NCBI GenBank assembly: GCA_009928665.1
Contig: SACF01000007.1
Location: 1-64,000, forward strand
Reading direction: 5' to 3'
Origin: Alphaproteobacteria bacterium
GTDB lineage: Bacteria > Bacteroidota > Bacteroidia > Bacteroidales > FEN-979
Length of the DNA: 64,000 nt
Part shown: positions 26,458 to 34,612 of the stretch, one piece after another
How positions within the stretch are numbered: the stretch's first letter is position 1
How the letters are laid out: every line of letters begins with the position of its first letter
Made by a program: the position numbers and the translations under genes
The notes under the pieces: model-generated
The model's database searches: none
What the model was told of the DNA's origin: nothing
What the model saw: only the letters and a program-made list of their open reading frames with translations

Positions 26458-27451
26458 GCTTCACCTCCTTTCCGAAACGGGCGGATTTAAAACCTTTGTT
26501 GATCAACGGTACGAACGCGTTCATGATCAGGATGGCGAATGACACTCCTTCGGGATAGGCGCCCCAAACACGAATCAGCATGGTAAGAATACCGCAGCCG
26601 AAACCGAAAACCAACATGCCGGTTTTGCTCATGGGCGAGGTCACCATATCGGTGGCCATGAATATCGCCCCAAGCATCAACCCTCCGGCCAACAGATGGA
26701 AGAAGGGGTCGATGAATTGCGACGGGTCAGCCACATACAGGACACCGGCAAAGACGAATACGGTAAGGATGTAAGATACCGGAATGTGCCAGGTGATGAT
26801 GCGGCGGATGAGCATGTAGATCCCTCCCAGCAGGATGGCAAGTGCCGAAACCTCTCCCAGCGACCCGCCCATGTTGCCAAAGAGCATCTGTGCATACGAT
26901 GGAACCTGGGTCATCAGGTGACTGATGGTGTCGCCCTTGTCAAGCCCCTCTTTAACGATTCCCAGCGAGGTAGGACCGGTAACGGCGTCGGTGAGCACCC
27001 AGCGGTTCTGCACCGGTAGTGGCCAGGAGGTCATGGCTACCGGGAAGGAGATCAGCAGGAAGACACGGCCGATGAGGGCAGGGTTGAAAGGATTCTTGCC
27101 GAGGCCGCCGAATGGCATCTTGGCGACGCCGATGCACACCACCGAGCCGATCACAACCATCCACCAGGGGAGGTTGCTGGGAACATTCATGGCCAGGAGC
27201 AGACCGGTGATCACGGCCGAACCGTCGGCAATGGAGGGTTCCTCCTTCAGAATATATTTCTGTATCAGGAATTCGGTGACAAGGCAGCCGGCAACCGCCA
27301 CGGCACAGATCAGGATAGCGCCGATGCCGAAGTACCAGAACGACACCAGCAAGGTGGGGATCAGTGCAGTCACCACCCCCCACATGATTTTCCGGATGGA
27401 TTGATCACCATGCACATGCGGTGATCCGGAAATGGTTAAGAGATTTGCCAT
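26450..27451 (-). CDS. rnfD: Electron transport complex subunit RnfD (flavinylated)
   Basis: 333 residues with about ten membrane segments, homologous to NqrB. It has the typical RnfD stretches FGGLGKNPFNPALIGRVFLL and TDAVTGPTSLG, the latter the covalent FMN site with Thr as acceptor and Pro where Ala is usual. GGLMLGAIFMATDMVTSPMS near 255-275 is strongly conserved in the family. 6 bp from rnfC upstream; overlaps rnfG by 8 bp. Confidence 0.96.
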   Translation of the reverse strand: MANLLTISGSPHVHGDQSIRKIMWGVVTALIPTLLVSFWYFGIGAILICAVAVAGCLVTEFLIQKYILKEEPSIADGSAVITGLLLAMNVPSNLPWWMVVIGSVVCIGVAKMPFGGLGKNPFNPALIGRVFLLISFPVAMTSWPLPVQNRWVLTDAVTGPTSLGIVKEGLDKGDTISHLMTQVPSYAQMLFGNMGGSLGEVSALAILLGGIYMLIRRIITWHIPVSYILTVFVFAGVLYVADPSQFIDPFFHLLAGGLMLGAIFMATDMVTSPMSKTGMLVFGFGCGILTMLIRVWGAYPEGVSFAILIMNAFVPLINKGFKSARFGKEVKHG

Positions 27452-27457
27452 AGGATA

Positions 27458-28792
27458 TTATTTAGCTCTTGATCTGATAAGTTGTCCGACTTTCGATTTG
27501 GCCACCCGGATGTTGTCGAGCAGCGGACGGCCCGACGGACAGGTGTAGGCGCAGGAACCACATTCGATGCAGTCCATCACGCGTTCTGTTTCAGCCCGTT
27601 CTTCCATACTGGCTTCGGCCATCTGGGCAATAAGGTAAGGTGCCAGCCCCATCGGGCAGGCGAAGGTACACCGGGCACAGCGAATACAGTTGTTTACTTT
27701 CTTACGCCCGGCCTCTGTTTCAGGCATCACCACGATTCCCGACATTCCTTTGACCACCGGCACTTCGAGCGAGTTCAACGCTTTCCCCATCATGGGGCCG
27801 CCATTGATGATTTTGCGGGTGTCAGCTGGCACTCCGCCGGCCTCTTCAAGCAGGACCGACACCGGGGTGCCAATGCGCACCAGCAGGTTGCAGGGATTCT
27901 TTAGCGATTTACCGGTTACCGTCACCACGCGTTCCACGAGGGGTTTGTTTTTCTGTACCGCTTCGTAAACAGCCACAGCAGTGCCTACATTCTGCACCAC
28001 GCAGCCAGTCTCAATGGGCAGTTTTCCCGAAGGGACTTCTCTCCCCAGTATGGCTTTGATAAGCTGTTTCTCGCCGCCCTGCGGATATTTTACTTTTAAC
28101 GGGGTCACCGTGATGCCCTGGTATTTTTTACTTAATTCAGTGAGCCGGTTGATGGCGTCTGACTTGTTGTTCTCAATTCCGATAAATGCCTTTTCAACTC
28201 CAAGCGCCTTCATCAGGATCCGGGTCCCGGTCATCAGCTCATCGCCATGCTCCAGCATCAACCGGTGGTCGGAAGTAAGATAAGGTTCACATTCCACTCC
28301 GTTGATGATCAGGCATTCGGCCTTTTTCCCGTCGGGAACCATCATCTTCACATGGGTCGGGAAGGTGGCGCCGCCCATGCCTACGATACCCGATTCGCGG
28401 ATGCGGGCAATGATCTCTTCGCGCGAAAGGGTTATTTCCCCGTGAAAGGTTTCGCTTAGGTCGACCTCTTCAATCCACTCATCGCCTTGGGTCTCAATCT
28501 GTACCGACCGTTTGCGATAGCCGCTCGAATCGGTGAAGTCGTCGATTTTGGTGACGGTGCCCGATACCGGTGCATGTACATTGGCAGAGATGAACGACTG
28601 GCCGCGGGCAATGAGCTGGCCGGTCTTCACCTTGTCGCCTTTGGCTACCAGGGCCTCGGCGGGGGCCCCGATATGCTGGGCCAGCGGGACTACCACGCTT
28701 TTTGGAAGTGGGATCCGCCTGATCGGTGAAGCGGACGAGACTTTGTTTTCTTCGGGATGAACACCTCCCAGGGTAAATGTTTTCAGCAACAT
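27458..28792 (-). CDS. rnfC: Electron transport complex subunit RnfC
   Basis: 444 residues. An N-terminal barrel-sandwich (about 30-90), then the NADH/FMN-binding NuoF-like fold with GIVGMGGATFPTHVKM (near 134-149), then a C-terminal ferredoxin region with CIRCARCTFACPMGL and CIECGSCAYTCPSG (near 365-425). It is the NAD(H)-interacting subunit on the cytoplasmic side. 35 bp after rnfB. Confidence 0.96.
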   Translation of the reverse strand: MLLKTFTLGGVHPEENKVSSASPIRRIPLPKSVVVPLAQHIGAPAEALVAKGDKVKTGQLIARGQSFISANVHAPVSGTVTKIDDFTDSSGYRKRSVQIETQGDEWIEEVDLSETFHGEITLSREEIIARIRESGIVGMGGATFPTHVKMMVPDGKKAECLIINGVECEPYLTSDHRLMLEHGDELMTGTRILMKALGVEKAFIGIENNKSDAINRLTELSKKYQGITVTPLKVKYPQGGEKQLIKAILGREVPSGKLPIETGCVVQNVGTAVAVYEAVQKNKPLVERVVTVTGKSLKNPCNLLVRIGTPVSVLLEEAGGVPADTRKIINGGPMMGKALNSLEVPVVKGMSGIVVMPETEAGRKKVNNCIRCARCTFACPMGLAPYLIAQMAEASMEERAETERVMDCIECGSCAYTCPSGRPLLDNIRVAKSKVGQLIRSRAK

Positions 28793-28827
28793 GGCATGCA
28801 GCGTTTTTCTGGTATCTAATTCGGATT

Positions 28828-29685
28828 TCAGGCTTCCTGGATCTGCGCCTCGGCAGCCGGCTTCCTGCGTTCGGGGAAATTCAGTTCATGGATGGAACCG
28901 GTCGGACAAACGGCCACGCATTTGCGGCACATGGTACACTTTTCGGCATGGATGTAAGCAAGGTTGTTTTCCAAGGAGATGGCTTCGAATTTACACTCCT
29001 TCACACATTTTCCGCACCCGATACATACCACTTCGCAGTTCTTCTTTCCGACAGCCCCTTTCTCCTTGTTGACACAGCAAACATAGATGCGCCGGTCTTT
29101 TTTTCCTTTCGGCCGAAGCTCGATAATGTTGCGGGGACAGGCTTTTACACAGGCACCGCAGGCCACGCATTTATCCTGAATGATGACCGGGAGACCGGTA
29201 TCGGGATCCAGGTACATGGCATCGAAGGTACAGGCGGCTACGCATTCGCCACCGCCCAAGCAGCCGTAAGGACAACCGTTGTCGCCCGAACCGAGGGCAT
29301 GCATAAAGAAGCAGGAGGAGATGCCTTCATACCGGGTTTTCATTGGTGCGTGGGCGTAAGATCCGTTACACCGCAGCACGGCTATCTCCGGTTCCTTTTC
29401 AACGGCCTCCTGCCCGATGATGGGACCGATCAGTTTCAACAGGTCATTCCCTCCCACGGGACAAAACATGTTTTCGAGCGATTCGTTTTTGACGATCGAC
29501 TCAGCGAAATTCCGGCAACCTGCAAACCCGCAACCACCGCAGTTTGCAGCTGGAAGCAGTTCGGCGATTTGGTCGATCCGGGGATCTTCGATCACTTTGA
29601 ACTTCTGTGCCACGAAATAGAGGATCACGGCCGATACAATGCCAAGAATGCTAAGGGTGGCTACGGTCAGGATGATGCTGTTCAT
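28828..29685 (-). CDS. rnfB: Electron transport complex subunit RnfB
   Basis: 285 residues: an N-terminal membrane anchor (about 5-28), a 4Fe-4S domain CGGCGFAGC (near 49-57) with a later Cys, and a C-terminal polyferredoxin with CVACGACVKACP, CIGCGKCVKEC and CTMCRKCVAVCP plus further cysteines. It is the entry point for electrons from reduced ferredoxin. First of the six rnf genes in the order B-C-D-G-E-A usual for Bacteroidetes. No TAnnTTTG box was seen in the 87 bp upstream, so transcription may come from before the dihydroorotate-dehydrogenase-like gene. Confidence 0.95.
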   Translation of the reverse strand: MNSIILTVATLSILGIVSAVILYFVAQKFKVIEDPRIDQIAELLPAANCGGCGFAGCRNFAESIVKNESLENMFCPVGGNDLLKLIGPIIGQEAVEKEPEIAVLRCNGSYAHAPMKTRYEGISSCFFMHALGSGDNGCPYGCLGGGECVAACTFDAMYLDPDTGLPVIIQDKCVACGACVKACPRNIIELRPKGKKDRRIYVCCVNKEKGAVGKKNCEVVCIGCGKCVKECKFEAISLENNLAYIHAEKCTMCRKCVAVCPTGSIHELNFPERRKPAAEAQIQEA

Positions 29686-29772
29686 AATGTAGGGAAAGTT
29701 AATTCGCCGGTGAAAGCGTTTTCTTCATTCATAAATCGTCAATCGTATTCAATAGTAAACCAATGGTTGTTT

Positions 29773-30759
29773 CTAATCGGTTCCGGCCAGGTGTTTCATA
29801 TATTGGGCACGATGGTAGATGACCGGATTTTCAGCATTTTTCACGGAGAATTTTCCCCTGAAATCTTTTACCGACCGGTACTGATGCTGCTCCATCCACT
29901 TTTCAACGTCTTCAAGGATCTCACTGATGCGGTCGGGGCCATGGAGATAGAGGGTGGAACAGAGCTGGGTGGTTGTGGCCCCTACCAGCAACTGTTTGAT
30001 CACGGCATCGGCGTCGTGAATGCCGGTGGCAGCCGAGATATCGCAGGTTACCTTGTCGGCCAGCATTGCGATCCAGCGCAACGGGATCACCTGTTCTGCC
30101 GGTGAACTGTATAGGTGCGAAACCTGCAGCTTCATGGTCTTCAGGTTTATGTCAGGAGTATAGAACCGGTTGAACAAAACCAGGGCCCTGATCCCTGTCC
30201 AGGAAAATTTCCGGAGGGTCTGCACCAGGCTTGTAAAATGATAGCCGATCTTGAGCGCCACCGGAATAGTCACCTGCTTTTTCACGTTTTCGATGATGTC
30301 GAAATACATCTTTTCACGCTCCACACCGTCAATCTCCAACACGCCCGGCATAATGTAAATGTTGAGCTCCAATCCATCGGCCCCTGCCTTTTCGATGTCG
30401 CGGGCCGCCTTCACCCACTCGTTCATCGTTACGCAGTTGATGCTTCCGAAAACCGGAATAGTGACGGTCTTCTTTGCCTCGCGGATCAGATTCATATATT
30501 CCGCTACCGAATGTTCCTGCGTAAAGGCCGTAATGTAATCGAGCGCCTCCGGATAGGCGTTGTCGGCAGTGTGATAGCCGAGCACACGATTGGTGTCGAA
30601 CATGATCTGTTCTTCGAATAACGATTTCATGACCACGGCGGCCGCCCCCCGCTTTTCGTATTCCCGCAGGTTGTCCATCGAGCGGGTCAAACCCGAACTC
30701 CCGATGATCAAGGGATTTTTCAGCGGTAATCCCATATAGGTGGTGGCAAAATCCATCAT
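29773..30759 (-). CDS. Dihydroorotate dehydrogenase-like protein
   Basis: A 328-residue TIM-barrel flavoprotein of the PyrD class-1 superfamily. Motifs are TTYMGLPLKNPLIIGSSGLT at the N-terminus, GADGLELNIY near 145, PVALKIGYHF near 185 and the FMN phosphate region ISAATGIHDADAVIKQLLVG near 255-275. It is unlikely to be the true pyrimidine enzyme: the active-site region differs and no pyr genes are adjacent. Its place directly upstream of rnf, on the same strand with an 87-bp gap, suggests an NAD- or ferredoxin-linked oxidoreductase. Confidence 0.85.
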   Translation of the reverse strand: MMDFATTYMGLPLKNPLIIGSSGLTRSMDNLREYEKRGAAAVVMKSLFEEQIMFDTNRVLGYHTADNAYPEALDYITAFTQEHSVAEYMNLIREAKKTVTIPVFGSINCVTMNEWVKAARDIEKAGADGLELNIYIMPGVLEIDGVEREKMYFDIIENVKKQVTIPVALKIGYHFTSLVQTLRKFSWTGIRALVLFNRFYTPDINLKTMKLQVSHLYSSPAEQVIPLRWIAMLADKVTCDISAATGIHDADAVIKQLLVGATTTQLCSTLYLHGPDRISEILEDVEKWMEQHQYRSVKDFRGKFSVKNAENPVIYHRAQYMKHLAGTD

Positions 30760-30880
30760 TTCATTTTTTTGTGTTCCTTTGCAATATTACAAAGAATCTC
30801 TTTAATCCTTGCATACTCATTTAACCATTTCATATATCAAAAATCACATATCAGATCGTAACAAATAGATTTTCAGACCA

Positions 30881-31303
30881 ATGAATGATCAAATTTGTCG
30901 TCACGGAGTTGTGAAAAATATAACAGAAAAGGTCGTTGAGGTGACTGTTCTGTCGGAATCTGCATGCGGATCATGTCATGCCAAAGGGTCCTGTTCGGCG
31001 GCCGAAAAGCAGGAGAAAAGCTTCCTGGTCGACCGACCGTCGTGGCCGATAGATATTGGCGACCACGTGGAGATCCGTATGGAATCGTCGCTGGGCTACC
31101 AGGCCATCACAATCGCGTACCTTCTGCCGGTGGTACTGCTGGTCGGTGGACTGTTCCTCTTCTCGGGAATAGGGTTGGATGACGGCCTTTCGGCATTGTT
31201 ATCGCTGGGCATAGCGGCAGTCTATTTTGCCGTGGTATGGCTCTTCCGGAAACAACTGCAGCGGAAATTTACGCTGAGCATAGAAAGAAGCATGAATGAC
31301 TGA
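30881..31303 (+). CDS. SoxR-reducing system protein RseC family
   Basis: 140 residues. An N-terminal cytoplasmic domain carries the Cys cluster CGSCHAKGSC (near 29-38), followed by two membrane segments (about 73-94 and 98-116) and a basic tail, as in RseC/RsxC-associated proteins. RseC family genes regularly travel with rnf; here it is divergent from the rnf side, starting 121 bp away. Probably assists or regulates the Rnf complex. A word-repeat tract begins 25 bp after its stop. Confidence 0.85.
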   Translation: MNDQICRHGVVKNITEKVVEVTVLSESACGSCHAKGSCSAAEKQEKSFLVDRPSWPIDIGDHVEIRMESSLGYQAITIAYLLPVVLLVGGLFLFSGIGLDDGLSALLSLGIAAVYFAVVWLFRKQLQRKFTLSIERSMND

Positions 31304-31327
31304 TTTTTTGATATTGAATGAATCATA

Positions 31328-31592
31328 ATTGACAATGGAAAATTGACAATGGAAAATGGAAAACGGAAAATGATTTGAGGATTTGAGAATGTGAAAATGT
31401 GCTAATGTGCTAATCTGCTGATGTGCTAATTTGAGAATGTGAAAATTTTTAATTATTGTTTTTCCCCCTACTGCCTATTACCTATTACCTATTGCCTATC
31501 GTCAAAAGCCTAATGTCTGATTTGAATTTTGAATTATTGTTTACTTCTAGAGCCCAATTCCCAATTCCCATTGCCTGATTTTAAATTCAACC
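31328..31592 (+). repeat. Composite word-repeat tract F
   Basis: Fills almost the whole gap between the RseC gene and apbE. Order: TTGACAATGGAAAATTGACA, GGAAAACGGAAAATG, GATTTGAGGATTTGAGAATG, GTGCTAATGTGCTAATCTGC, AATTTTTAATTATTG, CTACTGCCTATTACCTATT, then AATGTCTGATTTGAATTTTG and CCCAATTCCCAATTCCCATT. The order matches tracts B and G. Confidence 0.8.
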
Positions 31593-31612
31593 TATTTCCA
31601 AATCCTTTGCAA

Positions 31613-32629
31613 ATGAAAACGAACACCCTTCAGAGCGCCTGTTTGCTAATAGTAATCCTGGCCATTGTTGTTTCCTGTGAACGAAAACAAGAACCGGTTA
31701 CCTTTACCGGTTTCACCCAGGGAACCACCTTTGTGGTGCGTTATTTCGGAAATCCCGATTCATCGGCAGTGGCTGCCGGCATCGACTCGGTCTTCAGGCT
31801 GATCAATGAAACCGCGTCGTTGTATGATTCGGCATCTATCATCAGCAAAATAAACCGAAACGAGCCGGTGGGCCTGAACCCGGTCTTTGAACGGCTATTT
31901 AAACGGTCGGCTGAGATTTCGGCTGAAACAGAAGGAACCTTCGACATCACAGTGGGCCCCCTGGTGAAGGCTTACGGGTTTTACAGGAAAAAACAGTTAC
32001 CGGTCGACGGATCGAAGATCGACTCGCTGCGGCGGCTGGTAGGTTACACGAAGGTAGCATTAAAGGATGGCCGGGTGGTGAAAAAGGATCCGGGGGTGAT
32101 GATCGACTTTAACGCCATCGCCCAGGGATACACGGTCGATCTGGTAGCTGAGTTCCTCGAAGGAATGGGCCTGCACGATTACCTGGTTGAAATCGGCGGG
32201 GAGGTGCGTGCCTCAGGCGCCAAACCAGGCGGAGATCCCTGGGTGGTGGGGATTGAGCAGCCAGCTCCCAATGATTCGGCTGCGCAGGTGGTGCAGCAGA
32301 AGTTAAGACTGGACAACCGCTCAGCCGCGACTTCGGGAAATGCCCGCAAGTTCTTTGTCCGCAACGGTATCAAATATTCACACACCATCGATCCCCAGAC
32401 CGGCAGCCCGGTGCATCACAGCCTCCTTAGTGTCACTGTTCTCGCCTCCGACTGCATGACCGCCGACGCCTATGCCACCGCCTGTATGGTCATGGGTTTG
32501 GAGAAAGCGCTGAAGTTTATCAACGGTCATCCCGGAACCGATGCCTATTTCATTTACAGCGATCCGTCAGGCCACTTGAAGGTTCAGTCCACCCCGGGAT
32601 TTTCTAAACTGTGTATTGAAAAACCGTAA
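31613..32629 (+). CDS. apbE: FAD:protein FMN transferase ApbE
   Basis: 338 residues from the ATG at 31613. A lipoprotein signal with lipobox VVSC (Cys near 22) places it at the periplasmic face of a membrane. Family motifs are FTQGTTFVVRYFG, ETEGTFDITVGPLVKAYGF (near 105-123), DFNAIAQGYTVDL, EIGGEVRASG, and SHTIDPQTGSPVHHSLLSVT with SDCMTADAYATACMVMG. It transfers FMN to Thr residues of RnfG and RnfD, whose genes are nearby. An in-frame ATG at 31529 would add 28 residues encoded by repeat tract F and is not credible. Confidence 0.95.
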   Translation: MKTNTLQSACLLIVILAIVVSCERKQEPVTFTGFTQGTTFVVRYFGNPDSSAVAAGIDSVFRLINETASLYDSASIISKINRNEPVGLNPVFERLFKRSAEISAETEGTFDITVGPLVKAYGFYRKKQLPVDGSKIDSLRRLVGYTKVALKDGRVVKKDPGVMIDFNAIAQGYTVDLVAEFLEGMGLHDYLVEIGGEVRASGAKPGGDPWVVGIEQPAPNDSAAQVVQQKLRLDNRSAATSGNARKFFVRNGIKYSHTIDPQTGSPVHHSLLSVTVLASDCMTADAYATACMVMGLEKALKFINGHPGTDAYFIYSDPSGHLKVQSTPGFSKLCIEKP

Positions 32630-32650
32630 TACTCGAAGGCTGACAGTCTG

Positions 32651-32866
32651 ATCAATTGACTGAATGAGTGAATGACAATGGACAATTGACAATTGACAAT
32701 GGAAAATGGAAAATGGAAAACGATTTGAGGATTTGAGAATGTGAAAATTTTTAATTATTGTTTTTTCCCCTATTGCCTAATGCCTATTGCCTATCATCAA
32801 ATGGCCGATCCCTCATTTTGCATTTTGATATTTGCATTTTACATTTTGAATTATTGTCTTTCCAGG
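32651..32866 (+). repeat. Composite word-repeat tract G
   Basis: Lies between apbE and hisS. It begins with TTGACTGAATGAGTGAATG (the module of tract E), then GACAATGGACAATTGACAAT, GGAAAATGGAAAACG, ATTTGAGGATTTGAGAATG, AATTTTTAATTATTG, CCTATTGCCTAATGCCTATT, then TTTGCATTTTGATATTTGC and TTACATTTTGAATTATTG. The module order is as in B and F with the GTGCTAAT module missing. Confidence 0.8.
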
Positions 32867-32874
32867 GGATTTCC

Positions 32875-32882
32875 TATTTTTG
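32875..32882 (+). promoter_or_regulatory. -7 box TATTTTTG for hisS
   Basis: Consensus match ending 15 nt before GTG at 32898. A TTG at 32880, the longest possible hisS start, falls inside this box, so it is excluded as the translation start if the box is used. Confidence 0.6.
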
Positions 32883-32897
32883 CACAAAGACCTGACT

Positions 32898-34349
32898 GTG
32901 GCTTCACAAAAAACCTCTATACCAAAAGGAACCCGCGATTTCACACCGGATGAGATGGTCCGCAGGGATTACATCTTCGACCACATCCGTCAGGTATTCC
33001 AGCTCTTCGGTTACCAGCCCATCGAAACCCCGGCCATGGAAAACCTTTCAACCCTGTTAGGCAAGTATGGCGACGAAGGAGACAAGCTGCTATTCAAGAT
33101 TTTAAATTCGGGAAACTTCCTGGAAGAAATTCAGAACAGTGAATTCAAAGTTCAAAGTTCAAAGCTCAAAATTCAAAATACTGAGCAAATAGAATCCGGT
33201 TCTGCCGAAGTGATTCCTGGTTGCAACGACAGACTTCTGGATTACCGGGCGATGACGCCGATGATCGCGGAGAAGGGGCTGCGGTATGACCTGACGGTGC
33301 CTTTTGCGCGGTTCGTGGTGCAACGGCAGAATGAAATCTCCTTCCCTTTCAAACGCTACCAGATTCAGCCGGTGTGGCGGGCCGACCGTCCGCAAAAGGG
33401 CCGTTACCGTGAATTCTTTCAGTGCGACGTCGACGTGATCGGCAGCAATTCACTCCTGAATGAGGTCGAACTGGTTCAGATCATCGATGAAGTGTTTACC
33501 TTCCTGGAGATCCGGGTGACCATCCACCTCAACAACCGCAAGATTCTGGCCGGCATTGCCGAGGCCATCGGACTGCCGGACAAGCTGACCGACATCACAG
33601 TGGCCATGGACAAACTCGACAAAATCGGGCTGGAGAAGGTTCAGGAAGAACTTGCCGGACGCGGCATCGGAAGGGAAGAGATCGAACGGCTTACCCCCAT
33701 TCTGACACTCGAAGGTGAAAACGATGAAAAAGTTGGAATTCTTACGAATTTCCTCTCAGGCTCCGAAACCGGTCTTAAAGGACTGGAGGAGATGCGCACG
33801 GTGCTGATACACCTGAAAGAACTGGGGCTTAACAATCGGTCCAATTTCGACACCTCGCTGGCCCGCGGACTGAGCTATTACACCGGCACGATATTCGAAG
33901 TCAAGGCCGTCGGGGTGACCATGGGCAGCATCTGCGGCGGCGGGCGCTATGATAACCTGACCGGTATTTTTGGACTCCCGGGAATGTCGGGCGTGGGGAT
34001 CTCCTTCGGCGCCGACCGGATTTATGATATCATGAACGAACTGAACCTCTTCCCCGAAACACTGAAAGCCGCAACCCGTGTACTGTTCATCAATTTTGGG
34101 AGCGAAGAGGAAAAATATTGCCTGAAAGTACTGACCATTATCAGGAAAGCCGGCATCCCGGCCGAACTCTACCCCGACCCGGTGAAGATCAAAAAACAGA
34201 TGGAATATGCCAACCGGAAAAACATCCCGTTTGTCGTACTGATCGGAAATGATGAAATGAAGTCGGGACTGCTTACCCTCAAGGACATGCACAGCGGCGA
34301 GCAGGAAAAACTGACATTGGAAGAGATCATACGGAAAATTGAAAATTGA
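32898..34349 (+). CDS. hisS: Histidyl-tRNA synthetase with a repeat-derived insert
   Basis: A class II aminoacyl-tRNA synthetase, 483 residues from GTG at 32898. The N-terminus [18 protein letters not shown] matches Bacteroidetes HisS. Class II motifs and histidine motifs are present: [58 protein letters not shown] and [10 protein letters not shown]; an anticodon-binding domain forms the C-terminus. Between ILNSGNFL and EKGLRYD lies an insert roughly 25 residues longer than I expect for the family. Its DNA (33141-33180) is a series of TTCAAAG words. The last codons, KIEN-stop, also lie in a repeat tract. Confidence 0.95.
   Translation: MASQKTSIPKGTRDFTPDEMVRRDYIFDHIRQVFQLFGYQPIETPAMENLSTLLGKYGDEGDKLLFKILNSGNFLEEIQNSEFKVQSSKLKIQNTEQIESGSAEVIPGCNDRLLDYRAMTPMIAEKGLRYDLTVPFARFVVQRQNEISFPFKRYQIQPVWRADRPQKGRYREFFQCDVDVIGSNSLLNEVELVQIIDEVFTFLEIRVTIHLNNRKILAGIAEAIGLPDKLTDITVAMDKLDKIGLEKVQEELAGRGIGREEIERLTPILTLEGENDEKVGILTNFLSGSETGLKGLEEMRTVLIHLKELGLNNRSNFDTSLARGLSYYTGTIFEVKAVGVTMGSICGGGRYDNLTGIFGLPGMSGVGISFGADRIYDIMNELNLFPETLKAATRVLFINFGSEEEKYCLKVLTIIRKAGIPAELYPDPVKIKKQMEYANRKNIPFVVLIGNDEMKSGLLTLKDMHSGEQEKLTLEEIIRKIEN
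33141..33180. repeat. Word-repeat fragment H inside hisS
   Basis: GAATTCAAAGTTCAAAG, TTCAAAGCTCAAAATT and CAAAATA are inverted copies of the TTTGAACTTTGAGC module seen at 4297-4325 in tract B and similar to words near 14540 and 17790. The stretch is read in frame as [15 protein letters not shown] within HisS, with no stop codon. Confidence 0.75.
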
Positions 34350-34380
34350 AAACGGAAAACGGAAAACGGAAAATTGAAAA
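34332..34380 (+). repeat. Word-repeat tract I at the hisS 3' end
   Basis: CGGAAAATTGAAAATTG, then GAAAACGGAAAACGGAAAACG and GGAAAATTGAAAAC. The hisS stop codon TGA is part of the second AATTGA word, so the tract encodes the last residues of the protein (KIEN). Confidence 0.75.
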
Positions 34381-34612
34381 CTTATTCAATCATTTATAAA
34401 TATCTCTGACGCATGAAAAAATCCCTCAAACGCACCTGGGCATCGGCGATCCTCTGTCCCCGAAGCATGATCATCGGGGCAGAATTCATGTAGAGACAAC
34501 GCATGCCTTGTCTCAAATACAATACCGGGCATGTAATAAAGACAAGGCCTTCCTTGTCTTTTCAACAATACAAAAATAAACGATTACATTTCAACCCTTT
34601 AACAATTTAAAA
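34350..34612. other. hisS-hutH intergenic region
   Basis: Contains the end of tract I, a possible 31-codon minus-strand reading frame (34394-34489, MNSAPMIMLRGQRIADAQV and on) and two related palindromes. No firm gene. A TACATTTC at 34585-34592, one base off the -7 consensus, precedes hutH by 20 nt and may be its promoter. Confidence 0.45.
34493..34561. repeat. Pair of related GACAAGG palindromes
   Basis: The first: GAGACAA (34493-34499) pairs with TTGTCTC (34508-34514). The second: AAAGACAAGG (34538-34547) pairs perfectly with CCTTGTCTTT (34552-34561) around a 4-nt loop. Both share the RGACAAGG/CCTTGTCY core. The second is followed by TCAACA, not a long U-run. They could be dispersed palindromic repeats or act as a bidirectional terminator. 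Confidence 0.5.

Noticed and set aside
28777..30105. 442-codon plus-strand open frame opposite rnfB and the PyrD-like gene
   Set aside because: The opposite strand carries rnfB and a flavoprotein with clear motifs. The frame is a by-product of their codon usage and shows no domain of its own.
31529..31612. Upstream extension of apbE
   Set aside because: The extra 28 codons lie in word-repeat tract F and would mask the lipoprotein signal that begins at 31613.
34394..34489. 31-codon minus-strand frame (MNSAPMIMLRGQRIADAQ and on)
   Set aside because: It reads like protein, but is too short and unsupported to call a gene. It might be a remnant of a lost gene.
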